NCBI RefSeq assembly: GCF_003555505.1
Contig: NZ_CP032152.1
Location: 1,178,001 to 1,242,000 of the forward strand
Length of the DNA stretch: 64,000 nt
Direction: 5' to 3'
From: Thermosynechococcus sichuanensis E542
Lineage (GTDB): Bacteria; Cyanobacteriota; Cyanobacteriia; Thermosynechococcales; Thermosynechococcaceae
Part shown: positions 19,627 to 28,130 of the stretch, piece after piece
Layout: every line of letters begins with the position of its first letter
How positions within the stretch are numbered: position 1 is the first letter of the stretch
Program-made: the position numbers and the translations under genes
The notes under the pieces: model-generated
What the model was told of the DNA's origin: nothing
Seen by the model: the letters and a program-made list of their open reading frames with translations, nothing else
Database searches by the model: none

Positions 19627-20025
19627 TTACTTGATGCTGACTTTGGCGCCGGCTTCCTCCAGTTCTTTCTTGGCGGCTTCGGCGTCTTCTTTGGTGGCAC
19701 CTTCTTTCACGGGTTTGGGCGTGGATTCCACCACTTCCTTGGCTTCCTTGAGACCCAAGCCGGTCAAGGAACGCACCACTTTCAGCACTGCAATCTTCTT
19801 GTCAGCGGGGACTTCTTCGAGAATGACATCAAAAGCGGTTTTCTCTTCGACTTCTTCTGCGGGAGCCGCAGCACCACCGCCTACGGGAGCAGCCACCACC
19901 ATGCCACCAACAGGGGCAGCGGCACTCACACCAAAGGTCTCTTCAATTTGCTTGACCAGCTCAGCGGCTTCCAGGAGGGTCAAGGATTTCAACTTTTCGA
20001 GAATTTCATCAGTTGCAGCAGACAT
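19627..20025 (-). CDS. rplL: 50S ribosomal protein L7/L12
   Basis: A 132-residue acidic protein: N-terminal dimerisation helices ([20 protein letters not shown]), an Ala/Gly/Pro hinge near residues 34-58, and the C-terminal factor-binding domain ([33 protein letters not shown]). It forms the L10-L12 stalk that recruits translational GTPases. It is the last gene of the secE-nusG-L11-L1-L10-L12 cluster, 67 bases after rplJ. Confidence 0.97.
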   Translation of the reverse strand: MSAATDEILEKLKSLTLLEAAELVKQIEETFGVSAAAPVGGMVVAAPVGGGAAAPAEEVEEKTAFDVILEEVPADKKIAVLKVVRSLTGLGLKEAKEVVESTPKPVKEGATKEDAEAAKKELEEAGAKVSIK

Positions 20026-20091
20026 TGTTAACTCCTATTGTTTCAAAGTTGGCAAAGTGGCTTCCCAAGGGAAACCGAGAACAGGATCGAT

Positions 20092-20625
20092 CTATGCCGC
20101 ACCTTTGTCGGCGATCGCCTGTGTTGCCCGCGCCAAGGAAGCAGGAACCTCCTTGATGCCAATGGCAATCTTCGCTGTGACGGCATTGAGGGCACCGGCA
20201 ATCTGCGCCATGAGTTGTTCTTTCGAGGGCAGATCACCAATGGCCTTCACTTGCGCTTCGTCAAGGGCACGTCCCTCCATGACCCCACCGCGGAGGGTGG
20301 TTTTTTTTGTGGCCTTTTGGAATTCTTGGTAGGCCTTGATGGCGCCGCCAATGTCATCCTTGACCAAGAGGAACGCTGAAGGTCCCTTGAGGAATTGGGT
20401 CATGGGTTGCCAAGTGTCACTTTCTTTGACCGCCAATTCCATCAGCGTATTTTTCGTGACCTTGCAACTGGCATTGCACTGGCGCAAGCGTTGCCGTAAA
20501 TCCTTCATCTCAGCATCGGTGAGACCTTGGTAGTCAATCACCAGTGCCATTTGTGACTCGCTCAGGCGTGCCTTTAGCTCCGCCACAATTTCTTTTTTGT
20601 TTGCTAGCGTGCGTCCCACGCGCAT
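20092..20625 (-). CDS. rplJ: 50S ribosomal protein L10
   Basis: A 177-residue stalk base protein starting MRVGRTLANKKEIVAEL; a GTG one codon upstream is possible, but the AGGAGG sits so close that ATG is the better start. It contains the rRNA-binding N-terminal domain (LVIDYQGLTDAEMKDLRQRLR; CNASCKVTKNTLMELAV) and the C-terminal L12-binding helix (AKIAIGIKEVPASLARATQAIAD). L10 (with L12) usually represses its own mRNA leader. A long leader with an attenuator-like hairpin precedes it. Confidence 0.96.
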   Translation of the reverse strand: MRVGRTLANKKEIVAELKARLSESQMALVIDYQGLTDAEMKDLRQRLRQCNASCKVTKNTLMELAVKESDTWQPMTQFLKGPSAFLLVKDDIGGAIKAYQEFQKATKKTTLRGGVMEGRALDEAQVKAIGDLPSKEQLMAQIAGALNAVTAKIAIGIKEVPASLARATQAIADKGAA

Positions 20626-20639
20626 CACCTCCTCTAGTC

Positions 20640-20790
20640 AGTGAAAGAAAAACCCCAGCAGTGGTGCCGGGGCGATCGCCCAATCCCAACGGATGGACTT
20701 CGCAAACCTCGGCAGGAAGATTACGTCTGAGCCAGACCCCTGCGGTCTTCGGTTTCCGTCTTGAGTTGTCCAGTATTGGGCAATAGGCAA
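20640..20790 (-). promoter_or_regulatory. L10-type ribosomal leader (rplJL)
   Basis: The 160-odd bases between rplA and rplJ hold GC-rich helices typical of bacterial L10 leaders, which bind the L10(L12)4 complex, and end in a terminator-like hairpin (20653-20672) just before the rplJ ribosome binding site. This layout suggests autoregulated readthrough or translation. The consensus kink-turn was not verified base by base. Confidence 0.55.
20653..20672 (-). terminator. Attenuator hairpin before rplJ
   Basis: CCCC-A-GCA, loop GTGG, TGC-C-GGGG: an eight-pair stem with one A/C mismatch. On the minus strand it is followed by TTTTTCTTTC. It looks like an intrinsic terminator inside the operon, so it probably lowers or regulates rplJL transcription relative to rplKA. 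Confidence 0.7.
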
Positions 20791-20797
20791 GTCCTCC

Positions 20798-21511
20798 TTA
20801 GGCGGCTTCGGCCAGTTTTAGCTCCCGCAGGGCATTGATGTCCACCTGAATGCTCGGCCCCATGGTGGCGGCCACATAGACACTGCGCCAGTAGCGACCC
20901 TTGGCACCACTTGGGCGGTTGCGGTCAATACTCTCTTGCAGTGCCTTGAGGTTCACTAGCAAGTCTTCAGCGCTGAAGCTGGCTTTGCCAAAGAGCACAT
21001 GGACAATCCCGGAGCGATCGGCACGGAATTCCACCTTCCCTGCCTTGAACTCCTGAATGGCTTGGGGCAAGTCAAAGGTGACCGTACCGGCCTTGGGCGA
21101 CGGCATTAACCCCCGCGGCCCCAGAATCCGTCCCACTTTGGCCACTTGGGGCATCATATCGGGGGTGGCAATGAGAAGATCAAAGTCCATCCGCCCCTTT
21201 TGAATTTCGTCAATGAGTTCCTCTGAACCTACGACATCAGCACCAGCGGCACTGGCTTCGGTCACTTTTTCACCACGGGCAATGACCGCCACGCGAATGG
21301 TTTGCCCGGTGCCTTTGGGGAGTGCCACGGTGGTACGCAATTGTTGGTCTGTATATTTGGGGTCAATGCCCAAGCGGATGTGGGCTTCCGCTGATTCAGG
21401 GAATTTGGCTGTGGCCGTTTCCTTAAGCAGTTGCAAGGCCTCAAGGGGAGCGTAGGGACGATCCTCCACCTTGGCATAGAGTTCGCGCAGTCGTCGCGAG
21501 AGTTTACGCAT
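20798..21511 (-). CDS. rplA: 50S ribosomal protein L1
   Basis: A 237-residue protein with ATG start and GGAGG upstream. L1 marks: [31 protein letters not shown] region near residues 43-68, [15 protein letters not shown] near 131-145, and the C-terminal [14 protein letters not shown]. It binds 23S rRNA at the mobile L1 stalk and moves the E-site tRNA. It follows rplK by 86 bases and precedes the L10 leader. Confidence 0.97.
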   Translation of the reverse strand: MRKLSRRLRELYAKVEDRPYAPLEALQLLKETATAKFPESAEAHIRLGIDPKYTDQQLRTTVALPKGTGQTIRVAVIARGEKVTEASAAGADVVGSEELIDEIQKGRMDFDLLIATPDMMPQVAKVGRILGPRGLMPSPKAGTVTFDLPQAIQEFKAGKVEFRADRSGIVHVLFGKASFSAEDLLVNLKALQESIDRNRPSGAKGRYWRSVYVAATMGPSIQVDINALRELKLAEAA

Positions 21512-21597
21512 TAGAATTTACCTCCACGGGGTACTAACGAAACGAAGTTTCTCCCCCAACACAACAAGGGACTCAACAGGAACACACTTAGAAAGCT

Positions 21598-22023
21598 TTA
21601 GTCGGTAATGGTCACGCCCATATTGCGAGCGGTGCCTTCAATAATCCGCATAGCCGCTTCAATGTCGTTGGCATTGAGATCCGGCATTTTCTTCTCAGCA
21701 ATTTCCCGCAGTTGGGCACGGGTGATGCTGCCCACTTTTTTCTTGTTGGGTTCGCCGGAGCCTTTTTCAATGCCCGCCGCCTTTTGAATCAGCACGGAAG
21801 CGGGCGGAGTTTTGAGAACAAAGGTGAAACTGCGATCTTCATAGACCGAAATTTCAACGGGAACCACCATCCCTGCTTGATCGGCGGTGCGAGCATTGTA
21901 CTCTTTGCAGAACATCATGATGTTCACACCGTGCTGACCAAGGGCCGGACCAATGGGGGGAGCAGGGTTGGCTTTACCCGCTTGAATGGCAAGTTTGATA
22001 ACTGCGACGACCTTTTTCGCCAT
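21598..22023 (-). CDS. rplK: 50S ribosomal protein L11
   Basis: A 141-residue protein: [25 protein letters not shown] (N-terminal domain with the Pro-rich switch), then FKT-type region [17 protein letters not shown] and the rRNA-binding C-terminal domain ([34 protein letters not shown]). Length and motifs are typical. It sits 14 bases after nusG. Confidence 0.97.
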   Translation of the reverse strand: MAKKVVAVIKLAIQAGKANPAPPIGPALGQHGVNIMMFCKEYNARTADQAGMVVPVEISVYEDRSFTFVLKTPPASVLIQKAAGIEKGSGEPNKKKVGSITRAQLREIAEKKMPDLNANDIEAAMRIIEGTARNMGVTITD

Positions 22024-22037
22024 AGTGAGTTAGCGTC

Positions 22038-22721
22038 CTAATCTACTTTTTCCACTTGAGTCACTTCGAGTTCGACCGGCGTTTCGCGGCCAAAAATCGA
22101 GAGTAATGCTTTCAGTTTGCTGCGCTCAGCACTGACTTCAATCACCTCTCCCTCAAAGTCCTTAAACGGACCATTGAGAACTTTGATCTTATCACCACTA
22201 TTGAGATCAATGCGGTGAACCGGTTCTTGTTCTTGGGCTTTACGGAAGATGCGATCTACTTCCGCCGGACTCAGGGGCATGGGCTTGACGTGACCGCGGC
22301 CGCGGCCTGTACTGCGGCGTTGCTCAGCACCAACGAAGTTAATCACATTGGGGGTGTTTTTAATCACCTGCCAAGCTTCATCATCAATTTGCCATTCACC
22401 GGTTTCGGGGGACTGCTGTGCCCGCACTTGCACCAGAACGTAACCGGGAAACACTTTTTCCTCAACAGTTTGCCGCGAGCCATCTTTCTTGATTTTGATG
22501 ACGGGGGTTTGGGGAATTTCAATGCGAAAGATGCGATCGGCCACATCCAGCGTATGGAGCCGCTGCTCGATGGTGCTTTTCACTTTTTTTTCGCAGCCAG
22601 AGGCCACCTGCACGGCATACCAAAACCGTTTGACCTTGACGGCCTGATCCCCTTCAACCACTTCAACAGTGTCGTCAAGCGGATCGCTCAGATCGGAATG
22701 ATCAGTCAATTCACTCACCAT
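22038..22721 (-). CDS. nusG: Transcription termination/antitermination factor NusG
   Basis: A 227-residue protein with a ~30-residue acidic N-terminal extension before the NGN domain (FWYAVQVASGCEKKVKSTI; VEEKVFPGYVLVQV). The C-terminal KOW domain starts near residue 170 (DKIKVLNGPFKDFEGEVIEV). It binds RNA polymerase and links it to ribosomes or Rho. It lies between secE and rplK, the usual order. The extension is common in cyanobacteria. Confidence 0.96.
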   Translation of the reverse strand: MVSELTDHSDLSDPLDDTVEVVEGDQAVKVKRFWYAVQVASGCEKKVKSTIEQRLHTLDVADRIFRIEIPQTPVIKIKKDGSRQTVEEKVFPGYVLVQVRAQQSPETGEWQIDDEAWQVIKNTPNVINFVGAEQRRSTGRGRGHVKPMPLSPAEVDRIFRKAQEQEPVHRIDLNSGDKIKVLNGPFKDFEGEVIEVSAERSKLKALLSIFGRETPVELEVTQVEKVD

Positions 22722-22751
22722 AGGCGCGTACTCGTAGAAGTCTTTGGCTGT

Positions 22752-22967
22752 CTAGAAAATCAGTGTGGCCAGCCAACGAAAGAGTTCATCCACTAGGTAG
22801 ATGACCGCAGCCGAAAGGGAAACGATAAGAATCACTGCCGCAGATTCGCCAATCAGACGCTGGCGATCAGGCCACACCACTTTGCTGAGTTCTTCCTTGG
22901 TTTCGCGGAAAAACTCGGTTAGATTAAAGCCACTAGTGGGCTTTTCGCCTTCGGTACTCTTGGTCAC
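22752..22967 (-). CDS. secE: Preprotein translocase subunit SecE
   Basis: A 71-residue single-helix protein: cytoplasmic amphipathic helix FFRETKEELSKVVWPDRQRL, followed by one membrane span (residues 43-63, SAAVILIVSLSAAVIYLVDEL). The EL-KV-WP signature marks SecE. The start is GTG with AAGGAG upstream. It heads the secE-nusG-rplK-rplA-rplJ-rplL run, and the 95 bases to the divergent hydrolase gene should hold the operon promoter. Confidence 0.93.
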   Translation of the reverse strand: MTKSTEGEKPTSGFNLTEFFRETKEELSKVVWPDRQRLIGESAAVILIVSLSAAVIYLVDELFRWLATLIF

Positions 22968-23062
22968 GGCGGCACTCCTTAGGGCGGGGGCAGCCCGTTG
23001 CTACCCGTTTAATTCAGCGCGATTTATTATCATAGCAGGTTTCTTCTTTTTAGGAAATCCCG

Positions 23063-23944
23063 ATGTTTGATTGCCTGCGATCGCGCACCCTCACGACGGC
23101 CATGGGTGAGGTGGCCTACGTCACGAATGATCTGAGTAATGTTAACCATGCCCGGCCGCCGCTATTTTTTTGGCATGGCTTTGGTGGTGGCTCGAGCCGC
23201 TATGAGTGGTCGGCGGTTTATCCGGCCTTTGCAGCCGAGTATCCCCTTTTTGCTTTGGATTTGCCCGGTTGGGGCGCCTCTGAGCATCGCGATCAACCCT
23301 ATACAGTGGCGGCTTATGGGGATCACTTGCTAGAGTGCCTTGGTCAATTGACGGCAGAACCAGCGGTGGTAATCACGTCGTCACTGACAGCAGCCTTTGC
23401 CATCCAAGGGGCGATCGCCCATCCCCAACGCTTCCGTGGCCTGATTCTCACCTGTCCTACAGGGTTGAGTGATTTTGGTCAAGATTACCGCCAGACCCCC
23501 CTTGCCCAGATTGCCCGCCAGCCCTATGTGGATATTGCCTTTTATCGCCTCGGCGTGGCCAATGCCCTAAGTGTGCAGTCCTTTATGGCCAATCAACAGT
23601 TTGCCCACCCTAGCCGCATCAGCCCGGAAATGGTTGCCACCTATACCGCAGTAGCGCAGTCAGCGGGGGCAGAATTTGCTGCGTTGGCCTTTGTGCGGGG
23701 GGATCTCTGCTGCGACCTCAGTCGCTTCTTGCCCCATTTGACGGTACCAACCTATATGGTTTGGGGAGAGCAGGCAAAATTGCCCCCTGTGGCCGTAGGT
23801 CAACGCTTGGCACAGTTAAATCCTGAGGCGATTCGTGCCTTTGATGTCATTCCAGAGGTGGGACTGACGCCACAACTAGAATGTCCTGCGCTGATGATTG
23901 GCTTGATTGATCGTTATCTTCAAAACTTGGTTGGAACTGCTTGA
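23063..23944 (+). CDS. Alpha/beta-hydrolase-fold protein, atypical nucleophile motif
   Basis: A 293-residue soluble protein. The oxyanion-region motif WHGFGGGSSRY is near residues 37-47, and FALDLPGWGAS follows. The usual GxSxG elbow is replaced by VVITSSLTAAFA near residue 109, which keeps a serine but not the flanking glycines; activity may therefore differ from standard esterases or be lost. The Asp loop seems to be near VWGEQAKL, where the usual Asp is missing, and no convincing catalytic His is seen. It may be a non-catalytic or unusual member. It ends 6 bases before the convergent exported-protein gene. Confidence 0.65.
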   Translation: MFDCLRSRTLTTAMGEVAYVTNDLSNVNHARPPLFFWHGFGGGSSRYEWSAVYPAFAAEYPLFALDLPGWGASEHRDQPYTVAAYGDHLLECLGQLTAEPAVVITSSLTAAFAIQGAIAHPQRFRGLILTCPTGLSDFGQDYRQTPLAQIARQPYVDIAFYRLGVANALSVQSFMANQQFAHPSRISPEMVATYTAVAQSAGAEFAALAFVRGDLCCDLSRFLPHLTVPTYMVWGEQAKLPPVAVGQRLAQLNPEAIRAFDVIPEVGLTPQLECPALMIGLIDRYLQNLVGTA

Positions 23945-23950
23945 GGGGAT

Positions 23951-24745
23951 CTAACGCTGGGCATTGGCAGTGGCAGGTAGGGTGGTGCCATAGACACGGG
24001 GGCGATCGCCCTGGGCCAATTGGGTGCTGCCTTGAGTATCCACTGCCCAAATGGTGGCTTTGGGGTTCCCCATGGTTTGGGTCTGAAAGAGGACTCGTTG
24101 CGGATCCGTTGTGCTCCAGCCCAAGAGGGTGGCAAAGTCGTATTCATCAGCGGTGGGATAGACCGTGGCCACATGACCCACCCCCGCCTGCCAAATCCAT
24201 GCACCATCGCTAATTAAATCAGTGGCAAACAAGCCGCTAAGCTGGCGCACCAAGAGACGATTGCCCGTTTCTGACCAGCCGACCGGTACTAACACCGCAA
24301 TCAGACCTTGGCCTTGGGGCACCTCTGCCAAAAATTCAGGCGGCATTTCCTTCAGGCTCTCAATCCGCTGTTGTATGCCGCTCTGGCGATCGCGAATTTC
24401 AAGGATGCTCATCAGTTGTTGGCGGTGTGCCTCGGGATGCGCCGTAAAGTAGAGGGTGGCCTGTGCCACATAGCGGCCATCGGGAGAGATATATTGGGGC
24501 GTTTGTTGGGTGAAGCGAAGGGATTTCTTGGCTTTTACCGCAGCGGCGTGGCCGTCGTCAATCCATTTCCAAGGGAGCGGGAAGGGACTCTGGAGGGGAT
24601 CCGCCACCACAGTTTCTACGGGTTGATCCGGCGCCGGCGATCGCTGAGCTTGAGCGGGCGTCATCGGGAAAATCGCGAGGGTGGTCAGTATGCCACAGAC
24701 TGAGGAGAGCAACAAACCCCGCCACGGCTCAAATCGGGTTACCAT
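23951..24745 (-). CDS. Exported protein of unknown function
   Basis: A 264-residue protein from MVTRFEPWRG (GAGGAG upstream). A signal peptide is evident: basic start, hydrophobic LLLSSVCGILTTLAIF, and cleavage near AQA-QR. The mature part has SPDGRYVAQATLYFTAH and LLGWSTTDPQRVLFQT segments reminiscent of beta-propeller-like proteins, but no family is recognised. It is probably periplasmic. It lies between two convergent or divergent genes with no operon partners. Confidence 0.6.
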   Translation of the reverse strand: MVTRFEPWRGLLLSSVCGILTTLAIFPMTPAQAQRSPAPDQPVETVVADPLQSPFPLPWKWIDDGHAAAVKAKKSLRFTQQTPQYISPDGRYVAQATLYFTAHPEAHRQQLMSILEIRDRQSGIQQRIESLKEMPPEFLAEVPQGQGLIAVLVPVGWSETGNRLLVRQLSGLFATDLISDGAWIWQAGVGHVATVYPTADEYDFATLLGWSTTDPQRVLFQTQTMGNPKATIWAVDTQGSTQLAQGDRPRVYGTTLPATANAQR

Positions 24746-24889
24746 GAGGTCACTCCTCTTAAATATGAAGTTGGCAATAGAAAGTTTGCTAATTTTACTG
24801 GCAGTTTGGCTAAACAAATGACAATAGCTCCTCACACCTCTAGCATAGCAATTGGCCTAGGGCGATCGCAGAAAAATTAACGAAGTTTT

Positions 24890-27800
24890 ATGAACTTGAT
24901 AGGATTAATCAAAAAAACTCGTGACTATTTACATTCATTGGCAATTATTGAGATTCACTCCCAGTGGTTTGCCCTCCGTTCCCCCTCTCTCAAAGACGCA
25001 GGGACTGCTCCCTATGCCGTGAATGCTAAGGGTCATCTGGCATGGCCCAAGGGTCGGCACTCCCTCTGGTTGGGGCAGCGAATCACGGTACCCGCGACGG
25101 TTCAAGGCTATGGTGTGGCGGGTTTAACCCTGCGTCTGGATCTCACGTGGTGGGCGGATCAGGCAACGGTGTATGTCAATGGGCAGGCAGTGCATGAGGG
25201 GGATTTATTTGATCATTCCGTCAGTCTGTGCCTAGGGGAGGCGGTGACCCCCGGCCAAACATGGGAGGTGGTGTTACATCTTGTGAGTCCCGGCCACGAT
25301 GACGGTGCTTTGGCGAGATCCCGTCTGCGGTTTGAATCACCAACGGGAATTGATCCTGATTTTGTGGCTACTGAGTTAGACATTCTGGAGATTTTTAGTG
25401 AAACCCTCAACCCACAACCCCTTGAACCCCTGCTTAAGGAAGTTTTAGAGAGTCAAGGGCAGCGTGCCATCTTAGATCCATTGCTGGCAGAAATTCATGA
25501 CAGAATGCAGGCGATCGCCACCCCTTTGCGGGACTTCACCATGCACCTGTGTGGCCATGCTCATTTAGATTTGGCGTGGCTCTGGCCGATCGCTGAAACG
25601 TGGCAAGTGGCACAGGCCACTTTTGCCTCTGTGTTGCAGCTTAAGGAACGCTATCCCGAACTCACCTTTACCCATTCCACTCCGGCTCTCTATGCCTATT
25701 TGCAGACCCATGCCCCCCAACTCTTTGGGCAAATTCAGGAAGCCGTAGCAGCAGGTTGGTGGGATGTGGCGGCGGGCCTTTGGGTCGAACCGGAACTCAA
25801 TCTCATTGATGGGGAGTCCATTGCCCGGCAGATTCTTTATGGGCAGCAGTACGTGCAGCAGGTCTTTGGCGACATTAGTCCCATTGCTTGGTTGCCCGAT
25901 ACCTTTGGCTTTCCGGAACGGCTCCCCAGTTTCTTGGCGCAGGGGGGAATTCGCTACTTTGTCACCCAAAAATTGCGCTGGAATGACACCACCCGCTTTG
26001 CCCACGGTTGGTTTGTCTGGCAGGATGTGGCGGGGGCGCAGGTAAATGCCCTGATGTCAGCGCCCATTGGCGAGGGGATTGATGCAGTGAAGATGGCCGC
26101 CTATGCCCAAGAGTGGTGGCAACAAACCGGATCGCGACGCAGTCTGTGGCTTCCCGGGGTCGGCGATCATGGCGGTGGACCAACGGCAGAGATGTTGGAG
26201 CGAGTGCGACGCTGGCAACACTTGGGGGGAATTGGCCCGCAGTGGCAATGGACTACGGTGCGGCAGTATTTGGAACAGTTAACTCAAGAAACACCCCCGA
26301 CCACCCATTGGCAAGGGGAACTGTATCTAGAATTCCATCGCGGTTGCTACACCAGTCATGGCGATCAAAAGGCAGCCCACGATCGCGCCCAACGGCAACT
26401 GCAAGCGGCCGAACGCTGGTGTGTCCTCGCGGCAATTACAACTTCTTTTTCCTACCCCAGAGAAGAACTCAAAACCGGTTGGCAGCAACTGCTCTTTAAC
26501 CAGTTTCACGATATTCTGCCCGGCTCCTCGATTCCAGAGGTCTATGGGGAGGTGAACCCGACATGGCAAGAACTGCTGACAACGGCGGAAAGGCTACTGG
26601 ATGCGGCGCAAACGGCGCTGTGTGAATCTATCAACTACGGCGAACCCCCTGTGGCAGGGGCAATTCCTGTGGTCATTTTCAATAGTGGGGTGGGCGATCG
26701 CGCCGGTGTGGTGCACATGAACTTGGCGCAGCTACCTGAGGAGGTTCCCTCTTGGCGGGTGTATTGTCCACGGGGAGATTACGATCTCCCGGCTCAGTTG
26801 AATGCTCCCCAAGGTTGTTTGACGTTTTGTACCCCTGAGGTGCCGGGAATGGGCTACACGCTGCTGTGGCTTTGTCCAGAATCCCGCCCCGACACATTAC
26901 CAACGCCGCCCTTGGGCTATGTCTTGGAAAATAACTATCTCCACGTTGAAATTGATCCAGTCACGGGGGAAATCACCAATCTCTATGACAAGTTGAATCA
27001 TCGTCCCTGCTTGAGCGATCGCGGTAATCAACTGCAATTTTTCCGGGATCAGGGGCAATACTGGGATGCTTGGAACATTGACCCCAACTATGGCCAGCAC
27101 CGACTGCCGGGGGCGATCCTAGAGGCCATTGAATGGGTGACGTGGCATCAACTGGAGCAGCGACTACGGGTCAGGTGGCGCTTTCAGTCTTCGCAGATTC
27201 AGCAGGAATATGTGTTGCAGTATCACACCCCGTGGCTGCGCATTGATACGGTGATTGACTGGCAGGAGGAACATGTTCTCCTCAAGGCGGCTTTTCCTTT
27301 AGCAATCAGTGCGGCACAGATCACCTGTGAAACTCCCGGTGGCGTTACAGTGCGCCCGACACTTCCCAACCCCCACCTCAGCGCCCACGAACAAGCCAAA
27401 TGGGAGGTGCCCTTTCTGACGTGGGTGGATTTGAGTACGCCAGAGTATGGGGTGAGTCTGTTTAGTGAGTGTAAACATGGCCTTGATGCCCAAGCCAATC
27501 AACTGCGGTTGACGCTGTTGCGATCGCCCACATGGCCCGATGCGAATAGCGATTGCCGTCAGCACCGCTTTAGCTATGGTGTGTTTCCCCATAGTGGCTC
27601 GTGGCAAGCGGCTGGTGTCCCCCAACAGGCGGCTCGGTTTAATCAACCCCTTAGGATGGCGATCGCCCCGGCCAACTCGTCAGGAACCTTACCGTCGCAC
27701 GCGCAGCTTCTCCATTGGCCGGATAGCCGCATTCAATGCCTTGCCCTCAAACAAGCAGAGGACGGACAGGGTTGGCAATTACGAGTGACAGAAGTGGCTG

Positions 27801-27946
27801 GGGAAGGGGGCAGCTTGGAGCTGCATTCAGCAATAATCCCATGGCAGATCAAGGCACCGCAAACCCTCTTGGAGACTCCCACAGGAGATGCAAACGTAGT
27901 CAATCTCCGTCCATGGCAAATTCAAACCTTTCGGCTGCACCCTTAA
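24890..27946 (+). CDS. Glycoside hydrolase family 38 alpha-mannosidase
   Basis: A 1018-residue enzyme. The zinc site motif CGHAHLDLAWLWPIAET begins near residue 220, and the catalytic nucleophile Asp lies in WLPDTFGFPERLPS (~336). Further GH38 marks are FHRGCYTSHGDQK (~484) and NQFHDILPGSSIPEVY (~540). The N-terminal ~180 residues carry a jelly-roll-like leader, and C-terminal beta domains follow. It hydrolyses alpha-mannosides; location is cytoplasmic or unknown because no signal peptide is seen. The ATG has no clear Shine-Dalgarno sequence, so the exact start is uncertain. The IS element follows 35 bases after the stop. Confidence 0.85.
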   Translation: MNLIGLIKKTRDYLHSLAIIEIHSQWFALRSPSLKDAGTAPYAVNAKGHLAWPKGRHSLWLGQRITVPATVQGYGVAGLTLRLDLTWWADQATVYVNGQAVHEGDLFDHSVSLCLGEAVTPGQTWEVVLHLVSPGHDDGALARSRLRFESPTGIDPDFVATELDILEIFSETLNPQPLEPLLKEVLESQGQRAILDPLLAEIHDRMQAIATPLRDFTMHLCGHAHLDLAWLWPIAETWQVAQATFASVLQLKERYPELTFTHSTPALYAYLQTHAPQLFGQIQEAVAAGWWDVAAGLWVEPELNLIDGESIARQILYGQQYVQQVFGDISPIAWLPDTFGFPERLPSFLAQGGIRYFVTQKLRWNDTTRFAHGWFVWQDVAGAQVNALMSAPIGEGIDAVKMAAYAQEWWQQTGSRRSLWLPGVGDHGGGPTAEMLERVRRWQHLGGIGPQWQWTTVRQYLEQLTQETPPTTHWQGELYLEFHRGCYTSHGDQKAAHDRAQRQLQAAERWCVLAAITTSFSYPREELKTGWQQLLFNQFHDILPGSSIPEVYGEVNPTWQELLTTAERLLDAAQTALCESINYGEPPVAGAIPVVIFNSGVGDRAGVVHMNLAQLPEEVPSWRVYCPRGDYDLPAQLNAPQGCLTFCTPEVPGMGYTLLWLCPESRPDTLPTPPLGYVLENNYLHVEIDPVTGEITNLYDKLNHRPCLSDRGNQLQFFRDQGQYWDAWNIDPNYGQHRLPGAILEAIEWVTWHQLEQRLRVRWRFQSSQIQQEYVLQYHTPWLRIDTVIDWQEEHVLLKAAFPLAISAAQITCETPGGVTVRPTLPNPHLSAHEQAKWEVPFLTWVDLSTPEYGVSLFSECKHGLDAQANQLRLTLLRSPTWPDANSDCRQHRFSYGVFPHSGSWQAAGVPQQAARFNQPLRMAIAPANSSGTLPSHAQLLHWPDSRIQCLALKQAEDGQGWQLRVTEVAGEGGSLELHSAIIPWQIKAPQTLLETPTGDANVVNLRPWQIQTFRLHP

Positions 27947-27980
27947 ACTGCAATTGCGCCTTGAGGATTTTTCCCTTACC

Positions 27981-28130
27981 TTGACATCCTCCCTGCCCTA
28001 AAGGACAGGGATTCCTACGGCGCTCAGGCACGGCATTGAGCCGCCCCTGATTCGCTTCGGTGGGTTCCTGCTTCCGACCGCCAGCGCGGTTCGATCCACA
28101 GGCCATCCGGGCTGACGGCTTGCGCCGTCC
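27981..28130 (-). ncRNA. Putative omega/reRNA overlapping the tnpB 3' end
   Basis: In IS605 elements the guide RNA of TnpB is transcribed from the tnpB end through the right end, with a guide taken from the flanking DNA. Here the right-end hairpin lies at 27991-28010 and the guide would be the ~16-20 bases below 27981. Start and processing are inferred; no transcript is shown by sequence alone. Confidence 0.35.

Noticed and set aside
24828..24838. CTCCTCACAC motif like the conserved core of the sRNA Yfr1
   Set aside because: No flanking stem and no terminator follow; a similar short string also occurs near 50745, so chance is likely.
27991..28010. Hairpin as the mannosidase terminator
   Set aside because: It is the conserved right-end structure of the IS605 element, with no U-run on the plus strand.
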